DNA from: Komagataeibacter sp. FNDCF1
Lineage (GTDB): Bacteria > Pseudomonadota > Alphaproteobacteria > Acetobacterales > Acetobacteraceae
DNA length: 64,000 nucleotides
Direction of reading: 5' to 3'
NCBI RefSeq assembly: GCF_021295335.1
Contig: NZ_JAIWOT010000001.1
Coordinates: forward strand, 933,001-997,000
In this document: piece after piece, positions 17,809-26,312 of the stretch
How positions within the stretch are numbered: the stretch's first letter is position 1
Layout: every line of letters begins with the position of its first letter
Program-made: the position numbers and the translations under genes
Notes under the pieces: model-generated
The model's database searches: none
What the model was told of the DNA's origin: nothing
What the model saw: only the letters and a program-made list of their open reading frames with translations

Positions 17809-19176
17809 TCAGTTGGCGCTACGCCGCAGCCTGCCGGCGGGCGGAATGACGATCCTGCTGCCACCACCGGGCAGGATCTGGAACACGGCAAGATCACGTC
17901 GTGTCCGTCCGTTTTCCAGAAAACCGAAAGCACCGTCCACGCCGCCGAAGCCATCGGCCCGGGTCAGCGCCTGCACTGAATAACCATTCGGGCTGCCTGC
18001 CGGACGGGCCTGATCCAGCGCCTTGACCAATGCCGCCGAATCATAGGTCAGGTCAGCCAGAGGCGTGGGCATGTGATGGTAACGCGCCATGAACTGCTGC
18101 ACGAAAGCCTGCCTGCTGGCCGGGTCGGGTGCCGCATACCATGCCCCCTGCAGCGCGCCGAGCTTGCTGACAAATGCCCCCCACAGGCCGGGCCCCATGA
18201 CCTGCACCTGCGTGCTGTCAACATGTGCCTCCGCCAGTGCGTGAATGACCTGGCCCAGTTGCAGGCCGGTATCCCCCAGCAGCAGTACGTCAAAGGGTGG
18301 CACGGGAAAGACCGGGGCCACGGCCGGGGTGGCCGCAGGTGCGGCCATATCCTGCGCCGGGGGCTGCGGCGTGGGTGCGCCATCGGGATTGGTGGGATCA
18401 ATGGTCGCCGCGTCGGCCTGTGCCGGAGCAGGCTGGGGTGCCGGGGTGGTTGCGGGGTCCGGCTGTGGCACGGCGGCGGCACGGCTGTCATAGGCTGACA
18501 GCGTTTTCAGGCTGGTCGTGATCGCATCCTGCGTGCTGTCATGAAACATGATCTGGGGAGACTGGAGGCCATTTTCCTCACACACCCGCTGCAGCGCCTG
18601 TCCCAGCGCCTGCCCCAGCCGGTTGTTGGGCAGGAAAGCCGCGAAATGCTGCCGCCCCTGCTGGTGCGCCGCCAGTACCATGCGCCGTACCTGCTGCTCG
18701 GGCGCGATGCCAAGTGCCCACACGCCGGGCTGCGCCACTGAAATATCACTGGTAAAGGCCAGTACGGGAATATTGGCTGGCACGCTGACCCTGGCGGTCT
18801 GGGCGGTTTCGTCGGCGGTAAGCGGACCGAGGATCAGCCCGTCACCCGCGGCAATGGCGGCCTGGGCTGCGGCACCCGCGCTGCTGCCGGGGGCTGCGGT
18901 ATCATGTACATCCAGTGTCGGGGCCGTGGGCGTGTTCATGGCCATGCGGGTGGCGGTCAGCATTTCCTGGCCCAGGCGTGCGTTGCTTCCACTCAGCGGC
19001 AGCAGCACACCCACGTTGCGTCCGGCATGGGGCGCATGATGTCCCCCCCCGCTGGCGCAGGCGGTCAGGGCCGATACCGCCAGTCCCGCCAGCAATAAGC
19101 GCTTGCATGCGGCGCGTGGAGAGGCAGAATCAGCATCCTGTCCTTGAATCTGGGTTCCAAATGTCTGACGCCTCAT
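17809..19176 (-). CDS. LpoA-like penicillin-binding protein activator lipoprotein
   Basis: 455 residues. It belongs to the type I periplasmic-binding fold family that includes the C-terminal domain of E. coli LpoA (YraM), which activates PBP1a from the outer membrane. A lipoprotein signal ends in the lipobox LTAC (about residue 40), and the fold starts at NVGVLLPLSGSNARLGQEM. It lacks the N-terminal TPR domain of LpoA. A Pro/Ala-rich insert of about 60 residues interrupts the fold near the middle. It is divergent from rsmI, the same neighbour as in E. coli. The start at 19176 has GAGGAAG just upstream and overlaps the proposed rsmI start. Confidence 0.8.
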   Translation of the reverse strand: MRRQTFGTQIQGQDADSASPRAACKRLLLAGLAVSALTACASGGGHHAPHAGRNVGVLLPLSGSNARLGQEMLTATRMAMNTPTAPTLDVHDTAAPGSSAGAAAQAAIAAGDGLILGPLTADETAQTARVSVPANIPVLAFTSDISVAQPGVWALGIAPEQQVRRMVLAAHQQGRQHFAAFLPNNRLGQALGQALQRVCEENGLQSPQIMFHDSTQDAITTSLKTLSAYDSRAAAVPQPDPATTPAPQPAPAQADAATIDPTNPDGAPTPQPPAQDMAAPAATPAVAPVFPVPPFDVLLLGDTGLQLGQVIHALAEAHVDSTQVQVMGPGLWGAFVSKLGALQGAWYAAPDPASRQAFVQQFMARYHHMPTPLADLTYDSAALVKALDQARPAGSPNGYSVQALTRADGFGGVDGAFGFLENGRTRRDLAVFQILPGGGSRIVIPPAGRLRRSAN

Positions 19177-20153
19177 CTTCCTCGCCTTCAAAATCTCAAC
19201 ATGCCACGGAACATCCGGGGGATGGTTCCCATGATCCGGTTCATAGCGGAGAATCTTCCCTCCGCCATGCAGGGAACGCGGCGGACACCGTTCCGGTTGT
19301 GCATCAGGGGGGCGAACTTGTCCTTGTTGCAACCCCCATCGGCAACCTGGCCGACATGAGCCGCCGCGCGATCGAGACCCTGCAGTCAAGCGACCTGATC
19401 CTGTGCGAGGACACGCGTACCAGTGCGCGGCTGCTGCGCGAATATGGCATTCACACCAGAACCCGGCCGCTGCATGACCATAACGAGGACCGGCAGATCC
19501 CGGCCCTGCTCGAAGCGCTTGGGGCAGGACAGCGCATTGCCGTGATATCGGATGCGGGAACGCCACTCATGTCGGACCCCGGCTACCGGCTGGTGCGCGC
19601 GGTCGTGGCTGAAGGGGGGCGGGTAAGCGCCGTACCGGGTCCGAACGCAGCCATCATGGCGCTGACACTTTCGGGCCTGCCGCCGCATCCCTTCCTGTTT
19701 TCGGGCTTCCTGCCCCCGCGTGAGGCCGCGCGGCGCGACGTGCTGGCCACGCTGCATGCAGCGGAATGCGCAGGTCTTGCCGCCACCCTGATCTGGCACG
19801 AAGCCCCGCACCGGCTGGCCGACATGCTGGCCACGCTGGCCGATGTCATGGGGGCCGCGCGCCGCGCCGCGGTAGCGCGGGAACTGACCAAGCGCTTTGA
19901 GGAAGTACGGCGCGGGACACTGGCCGAACTCGCTGCGCATTATGCCGAAAACGCGGCGCGGGGCGAGATTACCGTGGTACTCGGCCCACCAGCGGGCGAC
20001 GACAGCACCGCCACCGACCTGGACAGCCAGTTGCGTGCGGCATTGCAGACCCTGTCGGTCAAGGATGCGGCGGCACTGGTGGCAGGCATTACCAGCCTGC
20101 CCCGGCGCACAGTCTATGCCCGCGCGCTGGAACTGGCGCGCGAACGGTCCTGA
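19161..20153 (+). CDS. rsmI: 16S rRNA (cytidine(1402)-2'-O)-methyltransferase
   Basis: 330 residues. It methylates C1402 in the ribosomal P site. The SAM-binding signatures are LVLVATPIGNLADMSRRAIETL, ILCEDTRTSARLL, VISDAGTPLMSDPGYRLV and VPGPNAAIMALTLSGLP. Homology begins only around residue 50, so the first 50 residues (Ser/His-rich) may be untranslated. A GTG near 19304 would give a family-length protein. Neither start has a clear ribosome binding site. Confidence 0.93.
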   Translation: MSDASSSSPSKSQHATEHPGDGSHDPVHSGESSLRHAGNAADTVPVVHQGGELVLVATPIGNLADMSRRAIETLQSSDLILCEDTRTSARLLREYGIHTRTRPLHDHNEDRQIPALLEALGAGQRIAVISDAGTPLMSDPGYRLVRAVVAEGGRVSAVPGPNAAIMALTLSGLPPHPFLFSGFLPPREAARRDVLATLHAAECAGLAATLIWHEAPHRLADMLATLADVMGAARRAAVARELTKRFEEVRRGTLAELAAHYAENAARGEITVVLGPPAGDDSTATDLDSQLRAALQTLSVKDAAALVAGITSLPRRTVYARALELARERS

Positions 20154-20186
20154 TACCCTGCGCCGGGACTGCCAGCGCCGTGGGGG

Positions 20187-20828
20187 TCAGTGTTCCGGCA
20201 GATCGGTGCTGAACAGGGAATCCGGCATTGCCACGCCGCTGGTCGTGGCGTCGAGCAGGTCGACACGGGTGGTTTCCTGCTGGGCATCCTGAATGATCCA
20301 GCCACGCAGGCGCAGCGGGCTGTCATGGAAGATCAGTGTCATGCTGCCATCACCGGGGGAGTCGGTGCGCACGACCGTAACGTTGAGCACGTTGCCATCA
20401 TGCGAAAGCCCGGTCACCGTGACATCACCCGAAAGCTGGAGATGCGGGCGCAGCAGCAGGCCGAGCGGCGTCTTTTCCATGGGCATGGTGGTGGTCTGGT
20501 CAAGCTGGCTGTCGTTGAACACGACCTGATCATGGTTGGCCACCAGCAGGAGCGGGCTGGGCGGATCATACTGGAAGCGCATGCGGCGATTCGTCCGGTC
20601 TATCCAGGCCGTGCCACTGCTCTGCCTGCCATCCGGGGCGGTCTGGTGGAAACGGGCCTTGAGCTGGCTGATCGCATCCAGATGACGTTCCACCTGCGCC
20701 AGCAGCGCATGATCCTGATCGGAGGCGCCAACAGCCATCTGCTCCTGTGCATGGGCCACGGGCGGCAGCACGCCGCCGGCCAGCAGGCAGGACAGACCAC
20801 AGGCGGCAAGGGTCGAGAAAAATCTCAT
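20187..20828 (-). CDS. lolA: Outer-membrane lipoprotein carrier protein LolA-like
   Basis: 213 residues with a signal peptide (LAACGLSCLLAGGVLPPVAHA, cleavage about residue 27). LolA ferries lipoproteins through the periplasm from LolCDE to the outer membrane. The mature start (VERHLDAISQLKARFHQTAPDGRQSSGTAWIDRTNRRMRFQYDPP) matches the family's sheet-forming N terminus. Convergent with rsmI (33-base gap). A paralogue elsewhere cannot be excluded. Confidence 0.85.
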   Translation of the reverse strand: MRFFSTLAACGLSCLLAGGVLPPVAHAQEQMAVGASDQDHALLAQVERHLDAISQLKARFHQTAPDGRQSSGTAWIDRTNRRMRFQYDPPSPLLLVANHDQVVFNDSQLDQTTTMPMEKTPLGLLLRPHLQLSGDVTVTGLSHDGNVLNVTVVRTDSPGDGSMTLIFHDSPLRLRGWIIQDAQQETTRVDLLDATTSGVAMPDSLFSTDLPEH

Positions 20829-20903
20829 GATACGGGGCGTTTCCTGCTAACGGTACCGGCCCCACTGGTGCCCCATCATGCCGGTAATATCAAGGCAACG
20901 TGC

Positions 20904-21863
20904 TCAGGAACTGCCAATCAGGACGCCCGCGCCGAATACCAGCAGCCCGCCCAGCACGATCTGCACCACCGCCGAGCCGAATGGCGTGTCCTGATAGCGC
21001 CAGCGTATCCATGAAATCACGAACAGTTCGATCACCACCACGACCATGGCCGCAGCCATAGCGGCGGTAAAATCACTGATCAGGAACGGCAGCGTATGCC
21101 CGATGCCGCCCGCCGTGGTCATGAGCCCGCAGATCAGCCCGCGCAGCAGCGGCGCCCCACGGCCCGACAGTTTGCCATCATCGGACAGGGCCTCGGCAAA
21201 ACCCATGGAAATACCGGCACCCACGGAGGCCGCCATGCCGACAAGAAAGGCGTTCCATGGCAGATGGGTGGCGAATGCCGCCGCAAAAACCGGCGCCAGC
21301 GTGGAGACGGAGCCATCCATAAGCCCCACCAGCCCGGGCTGGATGACCTGCAGCACGAAGCGGCGGCGCGCGTCCTCGTCCTCCCCCTCGCGCTTGCTGG
21401 CAGGCAGGCGGTTATCCTGTATGGCGTTGGCCGCCTGTTCATGCTGGTCCTCGGCATGAGCCAGGTCACCCAGCAGCCTGCGGGTGGTGGCATCGGTCGT
21501 GCGCAGGGCGGCCTGGCGGTAGAAGCGGGCAGCATCCATTTCCATCTGCCGGGCATGCTGGCGCACGGCCTCGATCCCCATTGTCTGGACCTGCCATGCC
21601 GGTTTACGGACAATGAAATCAGCAATGTCCTGCCTGCGGATCAGCGGGATATGCGGGCCGAAACGCTGTGCATACAGGTCGATCAGGTCACGACGGTGGC
21701 CGTCTTCCTCCACCGACATGTCCGTGAATATCCTTGACGTATCGGGGTAGTTCTCACGCAGGGCGTAGGCAAAATCGGAATAGATGCGGCCGTCCTCCTC
21801 CTCGTTGGAGATGGCGAGCGCGAGTATTTCCTGATCGGACAGGGAGGAGAATTTACGCATCAT
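20904..21863 (-). CDS. mbfA: Membrane-bound ferritin-like iron exporter (MbfA/VIT1 family)
   Basis: 319 residues. An N-terminal ferritin-like (erythrin) domain (about 1-155) has metal-ligand motifs [21 protein letters not shown] and [11 protein letters not shown]-terminal CCC1/VIT1 transporter domain (about 170-319) has five hydrophobic segments, including [16 protein letters not shown]. MbfA in Bradyrhizobium and Agrobacterium exports iron and gives acid and peroxide tolerance. The start is one of two adjacent ATGs. The AT-rich upstream region holds Fur/Irr-like sites, and gshA upstream is closed off by a terminator, so the gene has its own promoter. Confidence 0.9.
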   Translation of the reverse strand: MMRKFSSLSDQEILALAISNEEEDGRIYSDFAYALRENYPDTSRIFTDMSVEEDGHRRDLIDLYAQRFGPHIPLIRRQDIADFIVRKPAWQVQTMGIEAVRQHARQMEMDAARFYRQAALRTTDATTRRLLGDLAHAEDQHEQAANAIQDNRLPASKREGEDEDARRRFVLQVIQPGLVGLMDGSVSTLAPVFAAAFATHLPWNAFLVGMAASVGAGISMGFAEALSDDGKLSGRGAPLLRGLICGLMTTAGGIGHTLPFLISDFTAAMAAAMVVVVIELFVISWIRWRYQDTPFGSAVVQIVLGGLLVFGAGVLIGSS

Positions 21864-21908
21864 CCAGTCTATGCATAAATTTTTCCATTACCTCAAGACT
21901 ATTGTATA

Positions 21909-21961
21909 GATAAAAATAATTCTCAATTGTATTCGCAAAGTAATAACAGAAAATGATTATG
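21909..21961 (-). promoter_or_regulatory. Fur/Irr-like sites upstream of mbfA
   Basis: Two AT-rich elements in the mbfA leader resemble halves of the Fur box: GAAAATGATTATG (21949-21961), whose complement CATAATCATTTTC matches 11 of 13 bases of GATAATCATTATC, and GATAAAAATAATTCTC (21909-21924). A TACAAT -10-like element lies between them and the gene. The whole stretch is far AT-richer than its surroundings. Regulator identity is inferred from the target gene. Confidence 0.45.
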
Positions 21962-21980
21962 CTTCTCGATTACATATACT

Positions 21981-22007
21981 GAAAAAACAGGCCCTGCCGG
22001 ACAGGGC
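21981..22007 (-). terminator. Rho-independent terminator of gshA
   Basis: On the minus strand, GCCCTG-TCCGG-CAGGGC is followed by CTGTTTTTTC. It has a six-base stem and a T6 run, starting about 30 bases after the gshA stop. Confidence 0.8.
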
Positions 22008-22035
22008 ATAATCACGCCCTGCCCCGCACGGACCA

Positions 22036-23448
22036 TCAGACAGCCGCTTCGGCAAAGATACGGGTCACATCGCCCTGCCAGCGGCCATGATAGGCGGCAA
22101 GCCAGGATTCCGCCTGTGTCGGACCACCGGCTGCAATTTCGTGCAGCGGGTCAAGGTAACGGGTCTCGTCATGCCCCTGCGCATCATGCCGGGCGCGGGC
22201 ACGCAGGCCATCAGTGGCCAGTCCGACCATGCGCGCGGCCAGCGCGCGCAGCGTTTCCTTCCCCCACGGCGTGTCCAGTCCGGTGCGCGGCACCCTGCCA
22301 CGGATGGCGAGATAATCATCCCAGCCATGTTCCAGAACCAGTTTTTCGGCGGCATGCAGCGTCGCATCATCGTACAGCAGGCCGGTCCATAGTGCCGACT
22401 GCGCCAGCATCATGGCGGGGGACCCCGCATCCGCGCCCCGCATTTCAAGGAACTGCTTGAGACGCACGTCGGGAAAGGCCGTGGTCAGATGGTCCTCGAA
22501 ATCACCAATGGTGGGGCGCACGCCCGGCAGGCCGGGCAGGTCCGCGCCATTCAGCCAGGAACGGAAGGAACAGCCTGCCACGTCCACCATTTCGCCGTTG
22601 TGCATGATGAAATACATCGGCACGTCCAGCAGCCAGTCCACGTAGCGGGCGAAGCTGAAACCATCTTCCATGAAGCATGACGGCATGCCCGCCCGCGCGT
22701 TGTCGGTATCGGTCCAGACATGCGCGCGGTTGGACAGGAAGCCGTTGGGCCGCCCCTCATAGAACGGGGATGAGGCAAACAGCGCAGTCGCGACCGGCTG
22801 CAGGGCAAGGGCCACGCGCATCTTGCGCGCCATGTCCGCTTCCGACCCGAAATCAAGATTGACCTGCACGGTGCAGGTGCGCAGCATCATGTCCAGCCCC
22901 ATCCTGCCCACCTTGGGCATGTAGTTGCGCATGATGGCGTAGCGGCTCTTGGGCATCCACGGAATATCGGCGCGCGTGGCGGTAGGATGGAAGCCCAGCG
23001 GGGCGAAGCCCAGCCCCAGTTCGGTGCAGGCGGGGCGGATGGCGGCGAAGTGCTGTGCCATTTCCGCCTTTGTCTCATGCAGGGTTGCCAGCGGCGCGCC
23101 GGACAGCTCGAACTGTCCGCCCGGTTCGAGCGATATGGAACTGCCTCTGGCATCCGCCCGGCCCTTGAGCCCGATGAGCGCGCCACGGTCGATGATGTCT
23201 TCCCACTGCGTGCCACCGGCCTGCGCCGCCAGGTCGCGCAGCAGCGCCTCGATTCCACGCGGGGCATAGGGGGGCGATGACCACGCCCTGCGCCCGGGGT
23301 CTACGGCATCGGGTTTTACAAAGCCGAATTTCTCGTGTTCCGTACCGATCCGCCATTCCGCCTGCGGGCGGGCGCCCGTGGCGAGGATGTCGACCATCTG
23401 ATCAAAAGATTCGATTACGTTTGAATTATGCGCGCCGGGATTCGACAT
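22036..23448 (-). CDS. gshA: Glutamate-cysteine ligase (alphaproteobacterial/plant type)
   Basis: 470 residues. It makes gamma-glutamylcysteine, the first step of glutathione synthesis. It is of the class shared by plants and alphaproteobacteria, seen in WRIGTEHEKFGF (about 32-43), ISLEPGGQFELSGAPL (about 104-119), RNYMPKVGRMGLDMMLRTCTVQVNLDF and FMEDGFSFARYVDWLLDVPMYF. Full length and intact. No gshB is in the window. Glutathione made here is the cofactor for frmA-fghA at 57-58 kb. It lies about 105 bases downstream of rsmE on the same strand. Confidence 0.95.
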   Translation of the reverse strand: MSNPGAHNSNVIESFDQMVDILATGARPQAEWRIGTEHEKFGFVKPDAVDPGRRAWSSPPYAPRGIEALLRDLAAQAGGTQWEDIIDRGALIGLKGRADARGSSISLEPGGQFELSGAPLATLHETKAEMAQHFAAIRPACTELGLGFAPLGFHPTATRADIPWMPKSRYAIMRNYMPKVGRMGLDMMLRTCTVQVNLDFGSEADMARKMRVALALQPVATALFASSPFYEGRPNGFLSNRAHVWTDTDNARAGMPSCFMEDGFSFARYVDWLLDVPMYFIMHNGEMVDVAGCSFRSWLNGADLPGLPGVRPTIGDFEDHLTTAFPDVRLKQFLEMRGADAGSPAMMLAQSALWTGLLYDDATLHAAEKLVLEHGWDDYLAIRGRVPRTGLDTPWGKETLRALAARMVGLATDGLRARARHDAQGHDETRYLDPLHEIAAGGPTQAESWLAAYHGRWQGDVTRIFAEAAV

Positions 23449-23554
23449 GGCGGGGGCAATATCCTCATGACAGTCAGATTAATGCTGGCGACAGGCGGGA
23501 CGCGCATGCCGGAAGAAGACACGATGCTGGAAGCAGGAAGTAAAGGACGAATGG

Positions 23555-24295
23555 TTATGAACCTGTAACACATACGGCCTCGAGGCCAGCCCCGACAAGT
23601 GCCAGCGCAACCGCGGCGGCCGTATCGGCCCGCAGCACGCGGCTGCCCAGGGAAAGGGGACGCACGAACGCGCGCGCGCGCAGCATGTCATGTTCGCGCA
23701 TGGAGAATCCGCCTTCCGGCCCGATCAGCACGCAATCCCCCACTTTGGGCGGGGTCTGTGCCGGCCGGGGCTGGCTGCGCTCCAGCGCCGCGAACAGGGC
23801 CGTGCCCTCCGGCCATTGCGAAAGCACCGTGGTCAGGGGCACCAGCGCGTCGATGCCGGGTACGTCCAGCCGTTCGCACTGCTCGGCCGCCTCACGGGCG
23901 ATGCTTTCCAGCCGCGCGGTATTGAGCCGGTGGGTATTCGTGCGCTCTGTCACCACGGGCCGGAAATGCGTCACCCCCAGTTCGGTGCCCATGCGGATGA
24001 CAGTTTCCGTCGCGTCGCGCTTGGGCGGGGCAAACAGCAGGCACAGACCCTGTGTGACTGCGGGCGCGCGATTGCACGTGACCAGCCGGACATGGCAGCG
24101 CTCGCGGCGCAGATGCGTGATCAGGGCCTGCCATTGTCCGTCACGCGCGTTGAATACGGCAATTTCCGCCCCTGCCTGCTGGCGCAGCACGGTGCCCAGG
24201 TAATGGGCCTGTCCCGGTTCCAGTTCAATCATGCTTTCCGCCGCCATGGGGGGAATGGTGTCGGGCGGAATGAACAGTCGCGGGCAGTCCCTCAT
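23555..24295 (-). CDS. rsmE: 16S rRNA (uracil(1498)-N3)-methyltransferase
   Basis: 246 residues, a SPOUT-class enzyme that methylates U1498. Visible are the N-terminal PUA-like domain (RLFIPPDT...HYLGTVLRQQAG), the PPKRDATETVIRMGTELGVTHFRPV segment, and the knot motifs IGPEGGFSMREHDML (about 196-210) and LGSRVLRADTAAAVAL. Start at 24295 as the first ATG in frame with homology. Divergent from ubiA; 158-base gap with no clear promoter. Confidence 0.94.
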   Translation of the reverse strand: MRDCPRLFIPPDTIPPMAAESMIELEPGQAHYLGTVLRQQAGAEIAVFNARDGQWQALITHLRRERCHVRLVTCNRAPAVTQGLCLLFAPPKRDATETVIRMGTELGVTHFRPVVTERTNTHRLNTARLESIAREAAEQCERLDVPGIDALVPLTTVLSQWPEGTALFAALERSQPRPAQTPPKVGDCVLIGPEGGFSMREHDMLRARAFVRPLSLGSRVLRADTAAAVALALVGAGLEAVCVTGS

Positions 24296-24453
24296 GCCTG
24301 GCGGTAACCTTTCGCTGTTTTGCTACGCTGTGGCCGGTCTTGACCCGGTGGGGTCTTCCGGCCCATCTGTTCGCCATTAGCAGCCACGGGGCGCGCCGTC
24401 ACCGGCAAAGGCGGCCCTGTCGGCAATGTTCATTCAGGGCAAGGAGTTGCGCC

Positions 24454-25371
24454 ATGGACCAGCCTGTACCCCATACGGACATCCGGGTCGATGGCTGGAT
24501 CGGCCGCCTGCCCGCCCGCCTGCGGCCCTATGCGCTGCTGGCGCGGCTGGACCGGCCCATCGGCACCTGGCTCCTGTTCCTGCCTGGCGTATGGGGCATC
24601 CTGCTGCCTGGCGACGTGCCTGCCCGGCAGCGCATTGTCCTGATCGTGCTGTTCGGCATCGGCAGCGTGGTGATGCGGGGCGCTGGCTGCGTGGTCAATG
24701 ACATGTGGGACCGCGACATCGACCGCCAGGTCGCGCGCACGGCGGGACGCCCGCTGGCATCGGGCGCCCTGTCCATGCGGGAAGCAGGGCTTTTCCTGCT
24801 GGCCCTGCTTCTGATCGGGTTCAATATCCTCATGAACCTCAACCCCCTGTCACAGGTACTGGGGGCATCCTCGCTGATCCTGGTGGGGCTTTACCCGCTG
24901 GCCAAGCGGGTCACGTGGTGGCCACAGCTGGTCATGGGGTTCACATTCGGCTTTGGCGCGCCGCTGGGCTATGCCGCGGCGGCGGACAGGGTGGATGGCG
25001 CACTGTGCGCGCTCTATGCCGCCACCATTGTCTGGCAGCTTGGCTTTGATACGATATACGGCTTTCAGGACATGGAAGACGATGCCCGCATTGGCGTGCG
25101 TTCAACATCGCGCCTCATGGCAGGGCATGCGCGGCTGTTCGTGGGGACATGCTATGCCCTGGCCCTGGCCGGGCTGGCAGCGGCGGGCTTTCTTGCCCAT
25201 ACGGGTGTGTGGTTCTGGTACCTGCTGCCCGTGCCAGCCATGCTGCTGGGCTGGCAGGTTCACCAGATCAACGAGCATAATCCGGCCACGTGCCTGCGCC
25301 TGTTCCGCTTCAACCGCGAAACGGGGCTTGCCATTGCCATGATCGTACTGGCGGGAACCCTTACGCGCTGA
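24454..25371 (+). CDS. ubiA: 4-hydroxybenzoate octaprenyltransferase
   Basis: 305 residues, an integral membrane prenyltransferase of ubiquinone synthesis. Two aspartate-rich motifs that bind Mg-prenyl diphosphate are present: NDMWDRDID (82-90) and GFQDMEDD (about 203-210). RLDRPIGTWLLFLPGVWGI near residue 31 and seven to nine hydrophobic segments complete the fold. AAGGAG lies seven bases before ATG 24454. The last 11 bases overlap the end of the convergent hydrolase gene. Confidence 0.95.
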   Translation: MDQPVPHTDIRVDGWIGRLPARLRPYALLARLDRPIGTWLLFLPGVWGILLPGDVPARQRIVLIVLFGIGSVVMRGAGCVVNDMWDRDIDRQVARTAGRPLASGALSMREAGLFLLALLLIGFNILMNLNPLSQVLGASSLILVGLYPLAKRVTWWPQLVMGFTFGFGAPLGYAAAADRVDGALCALYAATIVWQLGFDTIYGFQDMEDDARIGVRSTSRLMAGHARLFVGTCYALALAGLAAAGFLAHTGVWFWYLLPVPAMLLGWQVHQINEHNPATCLRLFRFNRETGLAIAMIVLAGTLTR

Positions 25372-26110
25372 CGTGCAGGACACGGCCCAGAAAGCTGCGG
25401 ACCATGTCCATGCATGTCAGGAAAAGCGCCGGGTCGAACCGATGCCCTTCATCACGCAGGAAGGCGTGCTGGGCATTGAATTCATGCCATTCATAGGTGC
25501 AGCCGGCCTTTTCCATCGCCTCGCGGATCATCTGCCGCCCCGCAAAGGGCACATGCGGATCCTGCCGGCCCCATACCATCAGCGCTTCGCCCTTCAGCTC
25601 CACCACGCGGGCCAGCGTGTCGTCGTTCCTGCCCTGCCCCAGCGTGTGGGAGTGGATATCGGTGGCATAGAAACAGACCGCGGCCCGGACGCGCGGGTCA
25701 AGCGCCGCGCGGAACGCCAGATGCCCACCCAGGCACACCCCCATCGTCGCCAGCGCGCCATTACACTGCGGGTAGCCCGCCAGCCAGTCCAGCGCCGCGC
25801 GGGCATCGCCATCATAGCCCTGCAGCGGCTTTTCGAATTTCAGGAAATTGCCCCGGTCCGTGCCAGGCCCGTCATAGGCCAGTACGGTGCCTGCGGGTTC
25901 GTATTCGTGGTAGACCTCGGGCACGCTGACCACATGACCCTGCCCCGCCATCATGACCGCAAGTCGGCGGATGGGGGCCGTCACCTGATATATCTCGGAA
26001 AAGAGTACGATCCCGGGAAAGCGTCCCTCCACCGCCGGACGGAAGACATGCATCCGCATCATGCCGGACTGCGTTGGGATATCGGACGTCTCGTGCGTAT
26101 GGATGATCAT
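25361..26110 (-). CDS. Dienelactone hydrolase family protein
   Basis: 249 residues, alpha/beta hydrolase of the DLH family. The catalytic triad is C126 (MGVCLGGHLAF), D184 (WGRQDPHVP) and H215 (NAQHAFLRDEG), with the accessory Glu39 (LFSEIYQ). Substrate unknown; dienelactone, carboxymethylenebutenolide or a general carboxyl ester are possible. ATG 26110 has AGGA at 11 bases; an open frame extends further upstream without homology. It shares a 202-base divergent promoter region with the gluconate permease. Confidence 0.88.
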   Translation of the reverse strand: MIIHTHETSDIPTQSGMMRMHVFRPAVEGRFPGIVLFSEIYQVTAPIRRLAVMMAGQGHVVSVPEVYHEYEPAGTVLAYDGPGTDRGNFLKFEKPLQGYDGDARAALDWLAGYPQCNGALATMGVCLGGHLAFRAALDPRVRAAVCFYATDIHSHTLGQGRNDDTLARVVELKGEALMVWGRQDPHVPFAGRQMIREAMEKAGCTYEWHEFNAQHAFLRDEGHRFDPALFLTCMDMVRSFLGRVLHVSA

Positions 26111-26252
26111 GGTGATGTTCCTGGCGCAAAAAAGCCATGATAGCAGCATTGGGTGCAGACTGCCGACCGGCGCGGCTGGACAGCACTTTTTTGTAATATC
26201 ATGACCAGAAACGAAGTTATTTTGTTCAAATATTTCAAAAAAAAGTATCGTG

Positions 26253-26284
26253 CGTTGACACTTCCCTCCGTCAACGGCCTGTAT
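26253..26284 (+). promoter_or_regulatory. Promoter with overlapping palindromic operator, gluconate permease
   Basis: A consensus -35 element TTGACA (26255-26260) is followed after 18 bases by CTGTAT (26279-26284). A perfect inverted repeat CGTTGAC-N10-GTCAACG (26253-26259 and 26270-26276) covers the -35 and the spacer, the usual place for a repressor. The predicted start near 26291 fits the ATG at 26313 and not the ATG at 26283. Confidence 0.6.
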
Positions 26285-26312
26285 GGGCCATGAATTTGTT
26301 ACAGAAATCGTG

